DNA of 64,000 bases from Pelagibius sp048268885 (lineage in GTDB: Bacteria > Pseudomonadota > Alphaproteobacteria > Kiloniellales > Kiloniellaceae), in assembly GCA_048268885.1 (NCBI GenBank), contig JBLWUP010000030.1:1-64000 (forward strand), read 5' to 3'. The position numbers and the translations under genes are program-made. How positions within the stretch are numbered: the stretch's first letter is position 1; the number at the start of each line of letters is the position of its first letter. Positions 1-7,835 of this stretch are shown here, piece by piece. The notes beneath the pieces were generated by a model. It was not told where the DNA came from. It did not search any database and worked only from the letters and a program-made list of their open reading frames with translations.

Positions 1-2
1 TC

Positions 3-497
3 GCCCGGCAGGTCGCCGCGCGGGCGCAGGCGCTGGGCATGAAGGCGGCCGCCGTGGACCCCTTCGTCTCTCCGGACGACCCGGCTTGGCAGGGTTCGGC
101 AGGGCAGGGCGTGGCGCGCCACGAGACGCTGGAGAGCCTGCTGCCCGCCGTCGACGTCTTGAGCCTGCACGTGCCGCTGACCGAGGGCACCCGCGGGCTG
201 CTCGGCGCCCGTGCCCTGGCGGCGCTCAAGCCCGGGGCCGTGCTGATCAACACCGCGCGCGGCGGTATCGTCGATGAAGCGGCGCTGGCCGCGCGGTTGC
301 ACGCCGGGCAGCTGGGCGGCGCGGCGCTCGACGTTTTTGCCGAGGAGCCTTTGACCGCCGCGGCGGCGGCGCCTTTCGCCGGCCTCGCCAACGTGATTCT
401 GACACCGCACATCGCCGGCCTGACCCAGGAGGCCAACGTCCGGGTCAGTACCCTGACCGCGCAGCAGGTGCGCGCGGCGCTGGAGGAGACAGCATGA
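3..497 (+). CDS. D-isomer-specific 2-hydroxyacid dehydrogenase, C-terminal part (SlcC-like)
   Basis: The gene enters from the left edge, so the N-terminal part and the first half of the nucleotide-binding domain are missing. The visible 164 residues show the second half of the NAD(H)-binding Rossmann domain and the catalytic landmarks of the family: Arg in INTARGGIVDE, Glu in AEEPL and His in TPHIAG. Such enzymes oxidise or reduce 2-hydroxy acids stereospecifically in the cytoplasm. Its stop overlaps the next start (ATGA), so the two are translationally coupled. A D-2-hydroxyacid dehydrogenase followed by an Ldh_2 enzyme is the arrangement of slcC-comC in sulfolactate degradation; that substrate is inference, since glyoxylate/hydroxypyruvate reductases look similar. 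Confidence 0.85.
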   Translation, partial: ARQVAARAQALGMKAAAVDPFVSPDDPAWQGSAGQGVARHETLESLLPAVDVLSLHVPLTEGTRGLLGARALAALKPGAVLINTARGGIVDEAALAARLHAGQLGGAALDVFAEEPLTAAAAAPFAGLANVILTPHIAGLTQEANVRVSTLTAQQVRAALEETA

Positions 498-1504
498 CCG
501 CAAGTAGCGAACGCTTGAGCCTTGAAGAAGCCCACGATCTCGTGGCGCAGACCCTGATGGCCGCGGGAGTCTCGGTGCTGAACGCCGAGTCCGTGGCCGC
601 CGCCCTGGTGGCGGCGGAAGCCGACGGCCAGCGCGGGCACGGCCTGTCCCGCGTCGCCGCCTATGCCGGACAGGCCCGCAGCGGCAAGGTCGACGGCAAG
701 GCGGAGCCGCAGGTCGAGTGGCTTTCCGATTCGGCGATCCGCGTCGATGCCGGCGCCGGCTTTGCCTTTCCCGCGCTGGACAAGGCCCGGGCCGGCCTGG
801 AGGCCATGGCCCGCAGCGCCTGCGTGGCGGTGGCGGGGGTGCATCACTCCCATCACTTCGGCCAGGCGGGCTACCACGTGGAGCGCCTGGCCGAGCGCGG
901 CCTGGTGGCGCTGATGGTCGGGAACTCGCCGCAGGCCATGGCGCCCTGGGGCGGCAGCCGCGGCGTCTTCGGGACCAATCCCATCGCCTTTGCGGCGCCG
1001 CGCCGCAACGCCGCGCCGCTGGTCATCGATCTGTCACTCTCTAAAGTAGCACGCGGCAAGCTCATGGCGGCGGCCAAGCTGGGGGAATCGATTCCTGAGG
1101 GGGTGGCGCTCGACGCGCAGGGTGAGCCGACGACCGACGCGCAAGCGGCGCTCGCCGGGACGCTGATTCCCATGGGCGACGCCAAGGGCGCAGCCCTGGC
1201 CATGATGGTCGAAATCCTCTCGGCCAGCCTGATCGGGGCAAATCACGCCTTCGAAGCCAGCTCCTTCTTCACCGCTGACGGGCCGGCGCCCGGGGTCGGC
1301 CAGTTCCTCCTGGCGATCGACCCAAATCCTTTTTCCGCAGGGACCTTCGCCGCCCGCCTTGAAGTGCTGATTGAGGCCATCGAAGGACAGGAGGGGAGCC
1401 GTCTGCCCGGGAGCGGGCGGCTGGCCAGGCGGGAGGCCGCGATGCGGGATGGTATAGAGGTACCGGAGGTGTTGCTGGCCGAGATTCGCGCCCTGGAGAG
1501 GTGA
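494..1504 (+). CDS. Ldh_2 family malate/L-lactate/sulfolactate dehydrogenase (ComC-like)
   Basis: This 336-residue protein has the usual length of the Ldh_2 (malate/L-lactate/ureidoglycolate/sulfolactate dehydrogenase) family. Family landmarks are the N-terminal DGQRGHGLSR segment (the GHGxxR substrate region), VHHSHHFGQAGYH around the catalytic histidine, MVGNSPQAMAPWGG and GTNPIAFAAPR. These NAD(P)-dependent cytoplasmic enzymes oxidise 2-hydroxy acids to 2-oxo acids. The ATG sits in an ATGA overlap with the preceding dehydrogenase. ComC, the (R)-sulfolactate dehydrogenase, belongs here and works with SlcC of opposite stereochemistry as an effective racemase; the pairing suggests that role but the substrate cannot be read from sequence. 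No suyAB is visible in the window. Confidence 0.85.
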   Translation: MTASSERLSLEEAHDLVAQTLMAAGVSVLNAESVAAALVAAEADGQRGHGLSRVAAYAGQARSGKVDGKAEPQVEWLSDSAIRVDAGAGFAFPALDKARAGLEAMARSACVAVAGVHHSHHFGQAGYHVERLAERGLVALMVGNSPQAMAPWGGSRGVFGTNPIAFAAPRRNAAPLVIDLSLSKVARGKLMAAAKLGESIPEGVALDAQGEPTTDAQAALAGTLIPMGDAKGAALAMMVEILSASLIGANHAFEASSFFTADGPAPGVGQFLLAIDPNPFSAGTFAARLEVLIEAIEGQEGSRLPGSGRLARREAAMRDGIEVPEVLLAEIRALER

Positions 1505-1816
1505 CAAAAACCTCTTCCAAATGCTCTGAAGGCAGCCCACCAAAGGGTTGAATTTTTGGCTACAGCTTGCGCGTTACCCAATAATAGTCTGCATTTAATC
1601 TAATCAACTTGTTGAACCTATTGCGCCATACCGTGCTATCCTAAGGGTTGCAGGGCGGCATCGCTTGGAGCCGCTTGACCTTCTTGTGGGGACGTCGCTT
1701 GGGTGGCGGCGTGGGGTCGGGCATCCAGGCGGCGGTGGAGTATTCTTTCTGAGAAGCTGAGTGCGCTTTTCCGGCCGCCTTCGCTCGCCATGGGCTGGAA
1801 ACGGAGCCGACTGTCC
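1505..1816. other. Intergenic region before the CHASE2 kinase
   Basis: No gene is supported here if the kinase starts at the ATG at 1817. The stretch from about 1555 to 1650 is clearly more AT-rich than its surroundings and is the likely promoter region for the kinase-FecR-OmpA group. In-frame GTG (1703) and ATG (1790) codons would shorten this gap. I see no convincing hairpin terminator for the upstream dehydrogenase pair. Confidence 0.4.
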
Positions 1817-3910
1817 ATGAAGCCGTTGAGGCTGTCGACAGCTGCGGCCGGGTGGGTCAAACGCGGACTTGTCTGGCTAATTCTCTGTGTGGTGATTGCG
1901 CTGCGGTTCGCTGACCCCGAGCCGTTGTCGACCTTTCGCAATGCCTTTTTCGACCTCGCCCAGGGCCTGATGCCGAGCGGCGGCGGCGATGCCCCGGCGC
2001 CGGTGACCGTGGTGGACATCGACGAAGCCAGCCTGGCCAGCCTCGGCCAGTGGCCCTGGCCGCGCGATACCTTGGCCGACTTGGTGAACGAGATCGCCAG
2101 GTACGAGCCTCGGGTCGTCGGGATCAACATCATCTTTCCCGAGCCGGACCGCCTGTCGCCGGAGAACCTGCTGCAGCGTTTCCCGATGGACGCGCCGCTG
2201 CGCGAGAGCCTGGCCCAACTGCCGTCGAACGATGCGATCCTCGCCTTCAGCCTGCGGCAGGTTCCGGCGGTGCTCGGCGCCGCGGTGACCAGCGCCAAGT
2301 TGGATGTGCCGGACGATGCCGTGCAGAGCGCCCCCATCCTGCTGCGTCTCGGCCACCAGGGCGCGTCCGAGATCCGCCGCTATCCCGCCTTGCTGCGCAA
2401 TCTGCCGATCCTCGAGGCGGCGAGCAGCGGTATCGGCGTGGTCAGCCTGGAGTTTTCCGGCGACGGGGTGGTGCGGCGCATGCCGGTCGTCATGCTGGTC
2501 GGCGATACGGTGATGCCGAGCTTCGCCGTGGAGGTGGTGCGCGTCGCCAAGCAGGTGCCGGCCATATCCGTGGAGATCGAAGGGCCCGGCATTTCCAGTG
2601 TCACCCTGGGTGACCTGGTCATCGAAACGGCCTTCTCCGGCGAGGTCTGGCTGCGCGAGGTGGCGCGCGGATCGATCGCCCGCGTCTCGGCGGCCTCCCT
2701 GTTGCGGGGCGAGGCGGACCCGGCGCTGCTGCAGGGGCGGGTGGTGCTGCTGGGCGCGACCGGCAGCGGCCTGTCCCGCAGTTTTGTGACGCCCAGCGGC
2801 GCCGCGCTCTCGGCCGTCGACGTGCAGGCGGCCTTCGTGGAGAACCTGCTCTCCGACGACTACCTGCTGCGCCCGCAGTTCATCGTGTTCTGGGAAGTGG
2901 CGCTGGCCGCCGTACTGTTCCTCGGCTTCCTCTCGCTGGCCGGCCGCATGTCGGGCTACGGCGGGCAGTTCGCTTTGGTCATGGTTCTGCTCCTGCTGTT
3001 TGCCGGAGCTTTCTATGCTTTCGACCGGCATGGCCTGCTGGTCGACCCGACCTATCCCGTGCTGGTGCTGGCGCTCACTTTCCTGGGTACCTCCGGCATC
3101 AACATCGTCGAGGCGCAGCGCCAGCGCCGCCGCAGCGAGCAGGAGCGGGAGATGGCCCTCATCCTGGCGGAGGCGGCAAACCGCTCCAAGACCAGCTTCC
3201 TGGCCAACATGAGCCACGAACTCCGCACGCCGCTGAATGCCATTCTCGGCTTCTCGGAGATGATGAAGCGGGAGATCCTCGGCCCCGTCTCGCCGCCCAA
3301 GTACCGCGACTACGTCGAAGACATCCACCATATGGGCAGCCATCTTTTGTCGCTGGTAAACGACATTCTGGAGATGTCAAAAGTCGAGGCGGGTGAAAGT
3401 CAGCTGGCGGAGAGCGAGTTTCCGGTGCGTGAGATTATCGAGGACTGCATCCGTACGGTGACGGCGGCCTACCGGGACCGCAGCACCGCGGTCGTGCTCG
3501 ACCGGCAGTCCAGCCTGCCGCAGCTGCGCGGCGACCGGCGCATGTTCACTCAGATGGTGCTGAACCTGATGTCCAATGCGGTCAAGTACACCCCTGAAAG
3601 CGGTCGGATCCGCATCACCGGCGTGCTGGCCGACAACGGCAGTTTCCGCCTCTCGGTTTCAGACACCGGCATCGGGATGTCGGATCAGGAGATTTTGGAG
3701 GCATTTGAGCCGTTCCGCCGCGTCGACCACGCTTTGACGTCGAATTTCGAAGGAATCGGTCTAGGATTGCCGCTGACGAAGGCGATGATCGAGATGCACG
3801 GCGGCAAACTGGAGATCGCCAGCATCAGCAATCACGGCACGACGGCGACCTTGGTATTCCCGGCGGAGCGAGTCCGCGGCCCAACCGAACCACAGCGGGA
3901 GAGAGCATAG
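1817..3910 (+). CDS. CHASE2-domain sensor histidine kinase
   Basis: A membrane-bound sensor kinase. An N-terminal transmembrane helix (WLILCVVIALRF) leads into a CHASE2 extracytoplasmic sensor of about 300 residues with the typical VVDIDEASLASLGQWPWPR motif. Three more membrane helices follow (about residues 355-450), then a HisKA domain with the phospho-acceptor His467 in SHELRTPLNA and a HATPase domain with N-box NLMSNAVKYT, G1 box DTGIGM and GIGLGLPLTKAMIEMHGG. No receiver domain is fused. I chose the ATG at 1817 because GGAG lies 10 bases upstream and the first helix then sits near the N-terminus; GTG 1703 and ATG 1790 are alternatives. FecR and OmpA proteins follow with almost no gap, suggesting an envelope-linked signal. 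The cognate regulator is not evident. Confidence 0.9.
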   Translation: MKPLRLSTAAAGWVKRGLVWLILCVVIALRFADPEPLSTFRNAFFDLAQGLMPSGGGDAPAPVTVVDIDEASLASLGQWPWPRDTLADLVNEIARYEPRVVGINIIFPEPDRLSPENLLQRFPMDAPLRESLAQLPSNDAILAFSLRQVPAVLGAAVTSAKLDVPDDAVQSAPILLRLGHQGASEIRRYPALLRNLPILEAASSGIGVVSLEFSGDGVVRRMPVVMLVGDTVMPSFAVEVVRVAKQVPAISVEIEGPGISSVTLGDLVIETAFSGEVWLREVARGSIARVSAASLLRGEADPALLQGRVVLLGATGSGLSRSFVTPSGAALSAVDVQAAFVENLLSDDYLLRPQFIVFWEVALAAVLFLGFLSLAGRMSGYGGQFALVMVLLLLFAGAFYAFDRHGLLVDPTYPVLVLALTFLGTSGINIVEAQRQRRRSEQEREMALILAEAANRSKTSFLANMSHELRTPLNAILGFSEMMKREILGPVSPPKYRDYVEDIHHMGSHLLSLVNDILEMSKVEAGESQLAESEFPVREIIEDCIRTVTAAYRDRSTAVVLDRQSSLPQLRGDRRMFTQMVLNLMSNAVKYTPESGRIRITGVLADNGSFRLSVSDTGIGMSDQEILEAFEPFRRVDHALTSNFEGIGLGLPLTKAMIEMHGGKLEIASISNHGTTATLVFPAERVRGPTEPQRERA

Positions 3911-3914
3911 CGTC

Positions 3915-4406
3915 ATGATACGGCAGCGAAGAGTATTTCGAAGCGTCAGCGCGTTGGGCTTGGTCTGTGTCGCGCTGCTGATCGGTGTGGCGACGATGGC
4001 GAGCGGTATCGGCTGCGCGCAGGCGCAGGACGGGCAGGTCGCGCTGGTGAAGGTGGTCGACGGCAAGGCCTTCGCCCTCAGGGCCGATCAGCGCAGCGCG
4101 CTGGACGTCGGTCAGCCGATCTTCGTCCAGGACGTGGTCGAGACCGAGGCCGGCTCGGTCGGCCTGACGTTCAGGGACGGCTCGCGTATCTCGATCGGGC
4201 CGAATTCGCGGGTGCAGTTCACCGAGTTCGACTTCGCGCCCGCCGAAGGCCGGCTGGCTTTCCTGATCGACTTCTTTCGCGGCACTTTGCTGTATGTCTC
4301 CGGCGTCATCGCCAAGCTGTCGCCCGACGCGGTGAAGGTGCGCACGCCGGTCGCCACCGTGGCCGTGCGCGGCACGCGTTTCCTGGCCGAAGTGGAAGGA
4401 GAATAA
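3915..4406 (+). CDS. FecR domain-containing periplasmic protein
   Basis: A 163-residue protein with an N-terminal hydrophobic signal region (about residues 12-37, probable cleavage after AQAQ) and one FecR domain. The domain is recognised from the pattern around GQPIFVQDVVETEAGSVGL, RDGSRISIGPNSRVQF and VRTPVATVAVRGTRF. Here FecR is not the anti-sigma type: no cytoplasmic segment and no sigma-factor gene is nearby. It starts 4 bases after the kinase stop and is followed 4 bases later by an OmpA lipoprotein, so the three are surely co-transcribed. Secreted FecR domains paired with CHASE2 proteins are known from genome comparisons; a role as a periplasmic input partner for the kinase is inference. 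Confidence 0.85.
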   Translation: MIRQRRVFRSVSALGLVCVALLIGVATMASGIGCAQAQDGQVALVKVVDGKAFALRADQRSALDVGQPIFVQDVVETEAGSVGLTFRDGSRISIGPNSRVQFTEFDFAPAEGRLAFLIDFFRGTLLYVSGVIAKLSPDAVKVRTPVATVAVRGTRFLAEVEGE

Positions 4407-4410
4407 GCCG

Positions 4411-5004
4411 ATGCTGCGTCATCTTTTGATTCCCTTCCTGCTGCTCTCTCTCGGCGCCTGCGCCGGCAACAACCGTTTCGTTCTGCTGGAGGAGGAGGAC
4501 GGGACGGTCGGCGCCATCACGGTCGAGAACGACGCCGGGGCGCAGACCGTCAGCGAGGCCGGGACCGTCACCCAGGTAGCCAGCGCCACCGCGCCGCCGA
4601 GCGCGCCGGAAGAGATCAGCCAGGCGGAGATCGACAAGACCTGGGGCGCGACGCTGGAGGCCAGTCCGCGCCAGCCGCGCACCTTCCTGATCTATTTCAT
4701 TTTCGGGACGGATACCCTGACCGACGAGTCGCGCAGCCAGCTGCCGCTGATCCTGGAGAGCATCAAGGAATACCCGGCGCCGGAGGTCGCGGTCGTGGGG
4801 CACACCGACCGGGCCGGTCCGGCCGAGGTGAATGCGCGCCTGGCCTTGGACCGCGCACAGGCGATCCGCGACGTGCTGATCGACGAAGGGCTCGACCTCA
4901 ACCTGATCCAGGTGTCGTCACACGGCGAAGCCAACCCGGTGGTCCCGACGGAAGACGGTGTTTCAGAGCCGCGCAACCGCCGGGTCGAGGTGACGGTGCG
5001 CTAG
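4411..5004 (+). CDS. OmpA-family outer-membrane lipoprotein
   Basis: A 197-residue lipoprotein. The signal peptide MLRHLLIPFLLLSLGAC ends in a lipobox with Cys17 as the lipidated residue; Ala at +2 fits outer-membrane retention. After a linker rich in Thr/Val/Ala, residues about 85-197 form an OmpA C-terminal peptidoglycan-binding domain: YFIFGTDTLT at its start, then VVGHTDRAG and EPRNRRVEV containing the Asp and Arg that bind diaminopimelate. It is the last gene of the kinase-FecR-OmpA group. Its TAG stop lies in a CTAG shared with the stop of the convergent lipoprotein gene, so the two transcription units meet with no spacer. Confidence 0.9.
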   Translation: MLRHLLIPFLLLSLGACAGNNRFVLLEEEDGTVGAITVENDAGAQTVSEAGTVTQVASATAPPSAPEEISQAEIDKTWGATLEASPRQPRTFLIYFIFGTDTLTDESRSQLPLILESIKEYPAPEVAVVGHTDRAGPAEVNARLALDRAQAIRDVLIDEGLDLNLIQVSSHGEANPVVPTEDGVSEPRNRRVEVTVR

Positions 5005-5570
5005 ATCTTCTCCAGCGAGTTCAGGACTTTTTCCGCTTCGGCCAGTGTGGCGTCGTAGTAGTGCTCCGCCGCGGCCTCGTAGAGGACGAGGTTCAAGCCC
5101 TTGTCCGCGTCGATGAGACCGATCACCATGCCGCGCTTGGCGAGCCCCTTCTCGTTGTAGGCGCTGTACTCGAAACGGAAGGCGTCTTGTCCACTGATGC
5201 TGTGCGGGCGCAGGTTGTCGACTTCGATCTGGGAGTATCCGCCGGCGGTGAGCAGCGCTTCGTAAAGATCGACAATGTCCGTCGCATTCATTCCGGCGTG
5301 AAAAGCCGGTGCGTCGTCATCCTGGTTGCTCAGCAGGATGGGGCTGCCGTCCTGCACCTTGGTGATGAAGGCAATCCGCTCCAATCCAAACCCGTTGACC
5401 GTCCAGATCTCACCGCGCCCGGTCTTCTGAGCGCTCCAGGCAATCGCCGGTTCGACCCGCAAGACGCCGCCGATCTCGTGTTTCTTGGCCGGAGGGACCT
5501 CCTGGAAGGTCGTGCAGCCGGCGAGTAGGGACAGGGCGAAAAGGCAGCCGAAAAGGTTGCGGACGCGCAT
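5001..5570 (-). CDS. Hypothetical lipoprotein
   Basis: I do not recognise the family. Starting at the ATG at 5570 gives 189 residues with signal peptide MRVRNLFGCLFALSLLAGC and a lipobox LLAGC, so it is a lipoprotein. The mature part is a compact alpha/beta protein with GEIWTVNGFGLERIAFI, GMNATDIVDLYEALLTAGGY and a C-terminal AAAEHYYDATLAEAEKVLNSLEKI helix. A longer reading frame extends upstream but lies inside the M48 gene and has no signal sequence, so I rejected it. The start overlaps the M48 stop by one base (TGATG), so it is coupled to the protease gene. Confidence 0.75.
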   Translation of the reverse strand: MRVRNLFGCLFALSLLAGCTTFQEVPPAKKHEIGGVLRVEPAIAWSAQKTGRGEIWTVNGFGLERIAFITKVQDGSPILLSNQDDDAPAFHAGMNATDIVDLYEALLTAGGYSQIEVDNLRPHSISGQDAFRFEYSAYNEKGLAKRGMVIGLIDADKGLNLVLYEAAAEHYYDATLAEAEKVLNSLEKI

Positions 5571-6751
5571 CACAGCTTGGTCTCCAGGTTCTCGATATAG
5601 AATTCGATCATGGCGCCGTCGTCGGCGTCGGGCGCCGCGGCGAGGTAGTTCTCGTAGGCGCTGTGGGCTCCTGCCAGGTCGCCCTGCTGTTGCAGGACCA
5701 GGCCGAGGCTGCGATGGGCCACCGCCGGGACGTCGTCGTAGGTCAGGGCTTTGCGGAAAGCGGCGACGGCTCCGCTCTTGTCCTCGACCCCGGTGTCGCG
5801 GCGCAGTGCTTCGCCCTGGTAGTACCAGACGACCCCCGGGGTCTGGCCGCTTTCTTTCAGACGGTCGAGGACCACTCGCATCTGTTTGTAGTGGCCCAGG
5901 TCGATCTCGTCCTCCAACCACGTCGCACGGTGTCGCGCGACCAGCCTGTGAAACCGCGCGTCCTCCGCCTTCGGGGGAATGGCGGCAGGTGCCGCTTCAG
6001 CCATTTCGGTGAGCTTCGCCATGCGCTCTTCCGACGGCGGGTGCGAGGCGAAGAAGGGGTCCGGGGCATCTTCCTCGGCGGCTTCCCTTTCGGCGATCAG
6101 ATTGCGCCAGATCTGTGCCGCCTGGGTCGGGTCGTACCCTCCGTCAGCCATCGCCTGGAAACCCAGTTCGTCGGCTTCGCGCTCTAGGTCGCGGCTGTAG
6201 GACATGACGCTCCCGTAGGCGCCCAATATGGCGAATCCCCCCAGGGGTACCCCGAGGCCGGCGGTGACCACGCCGAACAGCTGTGCGGCGGTCAAGCTGT
6301 TGCGCAAGGTTTCCCATTGCTGGATCTGATGCCGTCGGAGGTAGTGGCCGATTTCATGGCCGACGACCGTCGCCAGCTGGTCCTCGTTCTCGCAACGCAG
6401 AAGCAACCCGCTCCACACGGCCATGGTGCCGTTGGGCATCATGAAGGCATTGAAGTAGGGCTGCCGCAGGACATAGACACGCACATCGGGGCAGTGGTCG
6501 CCGGCCAGCCGGCAGGCGAGGTCCTGCACATAGGCCTGCAATTTCGGGTCGGGGATGACGCGGCCGGAACTGCTCAATTCCGCCTCCGCCCGGTCCGCCT
6601 GCATCCACAGCCCGGCCTCCACCGTATCGATGGGCGGCGCTTCCCCGGGCTTCAGGTCGGCGCGCTGTGTCCCGGTGCAGGCGGCGGCGGTGCAGAGCAG
6701 AGCGGCGGCCAGGGTTTTGCGCATGTGGGCGCGATGCGTCATGCGCGTCAC
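5570..6751 (-). CDS. M48-family metalloprotease lipoprotein with C-terminal TPR region
   Basis: A zinc-dependent endopeptidase of the M48 family acting in the periplasm. The signal region (KTLAAALLCTAAAC) ends in a possible lipobox. The HEIGH zinc/catalytic motif is at residues 132-136 and the third ligand Glu193 in EREADELG. Residues about 285-393 look like TPR-type helices (VAAFRKALTYDDVPAVAHRSLG, DLAGAHSAYENYLAAAP), the arrangement of the BepA type proteases that tend outer-membrane assembly. The GTG start at 6751 overlaps the upstream stop (GTGA); ATG codons at 6742 and 6724 are alternatives. It is in one operon with two lipoproteins, pointing to envelope quality control, which is inference. 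Confidence 0.88.
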   Translation of the reverse strand: MTRMTHRAHMRKTLAAALLCTAAACTGTQRADLKPGEAPPIDTVEAGLWMQADRAEAELSSSGRVIPDPKLQAYVQDLACRLAGDHCPDVRVYVLRQPYFNAFMMPNGTMAVWSGLLLRCENEDQLATVVGHEIGHYLRRHQIQQWETLRNSLTAAQLFGVVTAGLGVPLGGFAILGAYGSVMSYSRDLEREADELGFQAMADGGYDPTQAAQIWRNLIAEREAAEEDAPDPFFASHPPSEERMAKLTEMAEAAPAAIPPKAEDARFHRLVARHRATWLEDEIDLGHYKQMRVVLDRLKESGQTPGVVWYYQGEALRRDTGVEDKSGAVAAFRKALTYDDVPAVAHRSLGLVLQQQGDLAGAHSAYENYLAAAPDADDGAMIEFYIENLETKL

Positions 6752-7482
6752 AGCGGCGAGGAGTCGAGCAACTGGTCGACGGCTTCCCGTGCCAGTTTTG
6801 GATCGCGCAGGTCTCCAACCCCGCTCTGCAAGACGTTGAACCAGACGACCGACCCACTTTCCAGATCGACCAGAGAGGCGAAAGCGACCTGCCGTCCGCC
6901 CTGGATATGCGCGCCGAGCAGAGCCAGCGCGAATTTGAGCGCGACACGTCCCTCGCTGGAGAAGGAATCCTCCGCGTAGACAAACAGGGCATAGTCAGCG
7001 TCGTGGCTGTCGCGCAGCCTTTGCACGCCCTCGCCCAGGGTCCAGTCGAAGCGGTCCTTCTTGGTCGGCAGGCCAAATCCGGGGACATACTTGTGCAGCA
7101 TGATGGTGCTGCCCACCGCCTCGTGCAGCTTGGTCAGCTGTTCGTGTTCGGCCGCGATCTGATACGTGGCATTGCTGTCGTCAGCGTAGGGGACGACCTC
7201 GATATTGCGCTCGGCCAGTTCTTCCTTCAGCGCCGCGACCACGTTCTGCCGGCCTTGTGCGGTCCATTCGGCATTCGGCTCCTTGAGGCCGCCGGTGGTC
7301 AGCAGGGACAGTTCCACGTCCGCGGGCATCAGCAGCACGGCGAGACCGTCCGCCGGCTTGTCGATGGTCGTCTCCGGCCCGGCGCTGCGCGTCTGGGCGC
7401 AGCCGCTGGCGAAAACAACCAAAAGAAGCGCGAAAAGGGCCCCGAGAGGGCGGAGACAGGAAGCGGACAGGCGGATATTCAT
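6748..7482 (-). CDS. Hypothetical lipoprotein
   Basis: First gene of the minus-strand lipoprotein/protease operon; 244 residues from the ATG at 7482. The signal peptide is followed by a lipobox FASGC, giving a lipidated Cys with Ala at +2. The mature part contains LAVLLMPADVELSLLTTGG, an AALKEELAERN segment and a DYALFVYAEDSFSSEGRVAL strand region. This layout (a residue-rich putative pathway near the amphipathic AlaLeu helices) recalls lipoproteins that sense or assemble in the envelope, but I cannot name the family. The reading frame continues far upstream without a signal sequence, so ATG 7482 is preferred. Overlap with the protease start (GTGA) indicates coupling. Confidence 0.75.
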   Translation of the reverse strand: MNIRLSASCLRPLGALFALLLVVFASGCAQTRSAGPETTIDKPADGLAVLLMPADVELSLLTTGGLKEPNAEWTAQGRQNVVAALKEELAERNIEVVPYADDSNATYQIAAEHEQLTKLHEAVGSTIMLHKYVPGFGLPTKKDRFDWTLGEGVQRLRDSHDADYALFVYAEDSFSSEGRVALKFALALLGAHIQGGRQVAFASLVDLESGSVVWFNVLQSGVGDLRDPKLAREAVDQLLDSSPL

Positions 7483-7835
7483 GGCTGCGCGGCGGTCCCT
7501 CGAAGACGTTACTGGCCAAAGGGACAAGCCGAAGTCTTCCGCTGCCGGCCGGCAGCACGCCACCCTATCCCCCGTTCGTGTCGATGATACTTCCGGTTGA
7601 TCGTTTGGGAAGCCCCCTTTTTGCCACAGGGACCGCATTTTCCCGCCAAGCGCGTTTCCTTCCCAAGTCGGGCCGCGCGACGGCATGGCCCTCGGGCCGG
7701 GTTTTGATCTAGAATGGCTCCAAGCATCAGGAGGAAGCGGCCCCCTTGGTTGGGGCGGGCCACAATCCTCCGGCAGAATGCCCGGCACAAATCCGAACAG
7801 GGGCGCCGGGTCAGGGGAGGAAATGCGAGGGACCG
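7483..7835. promoter_or_regulatory. Divergent intergenic region
   Basis: About 350 bases separate the minus-strand lipoprotein operon from the plus-strand MHYT-LytTR regulator. It must carry both promoters. I see no gene, repeat or clear hairpin in it. LytTR regulators commonly bind paired direct repeats, and this is the first place to look for autoregulation; I could not single out such a pair by eye. Confidence 0.4.

Noticed and set aside
1877..3343. A 488-residue minus-strand open frame over the CHASE2 kinase
   Set aside because: It is His/Gln/Arg-rich and lies opposite conserved kinase motifs.
7746..7835. Longer N-terminus of the MHYT regulator
   Set aside because: The extra residues are hydrophilic, have no ribosome site and precede the natural first membrane helix.
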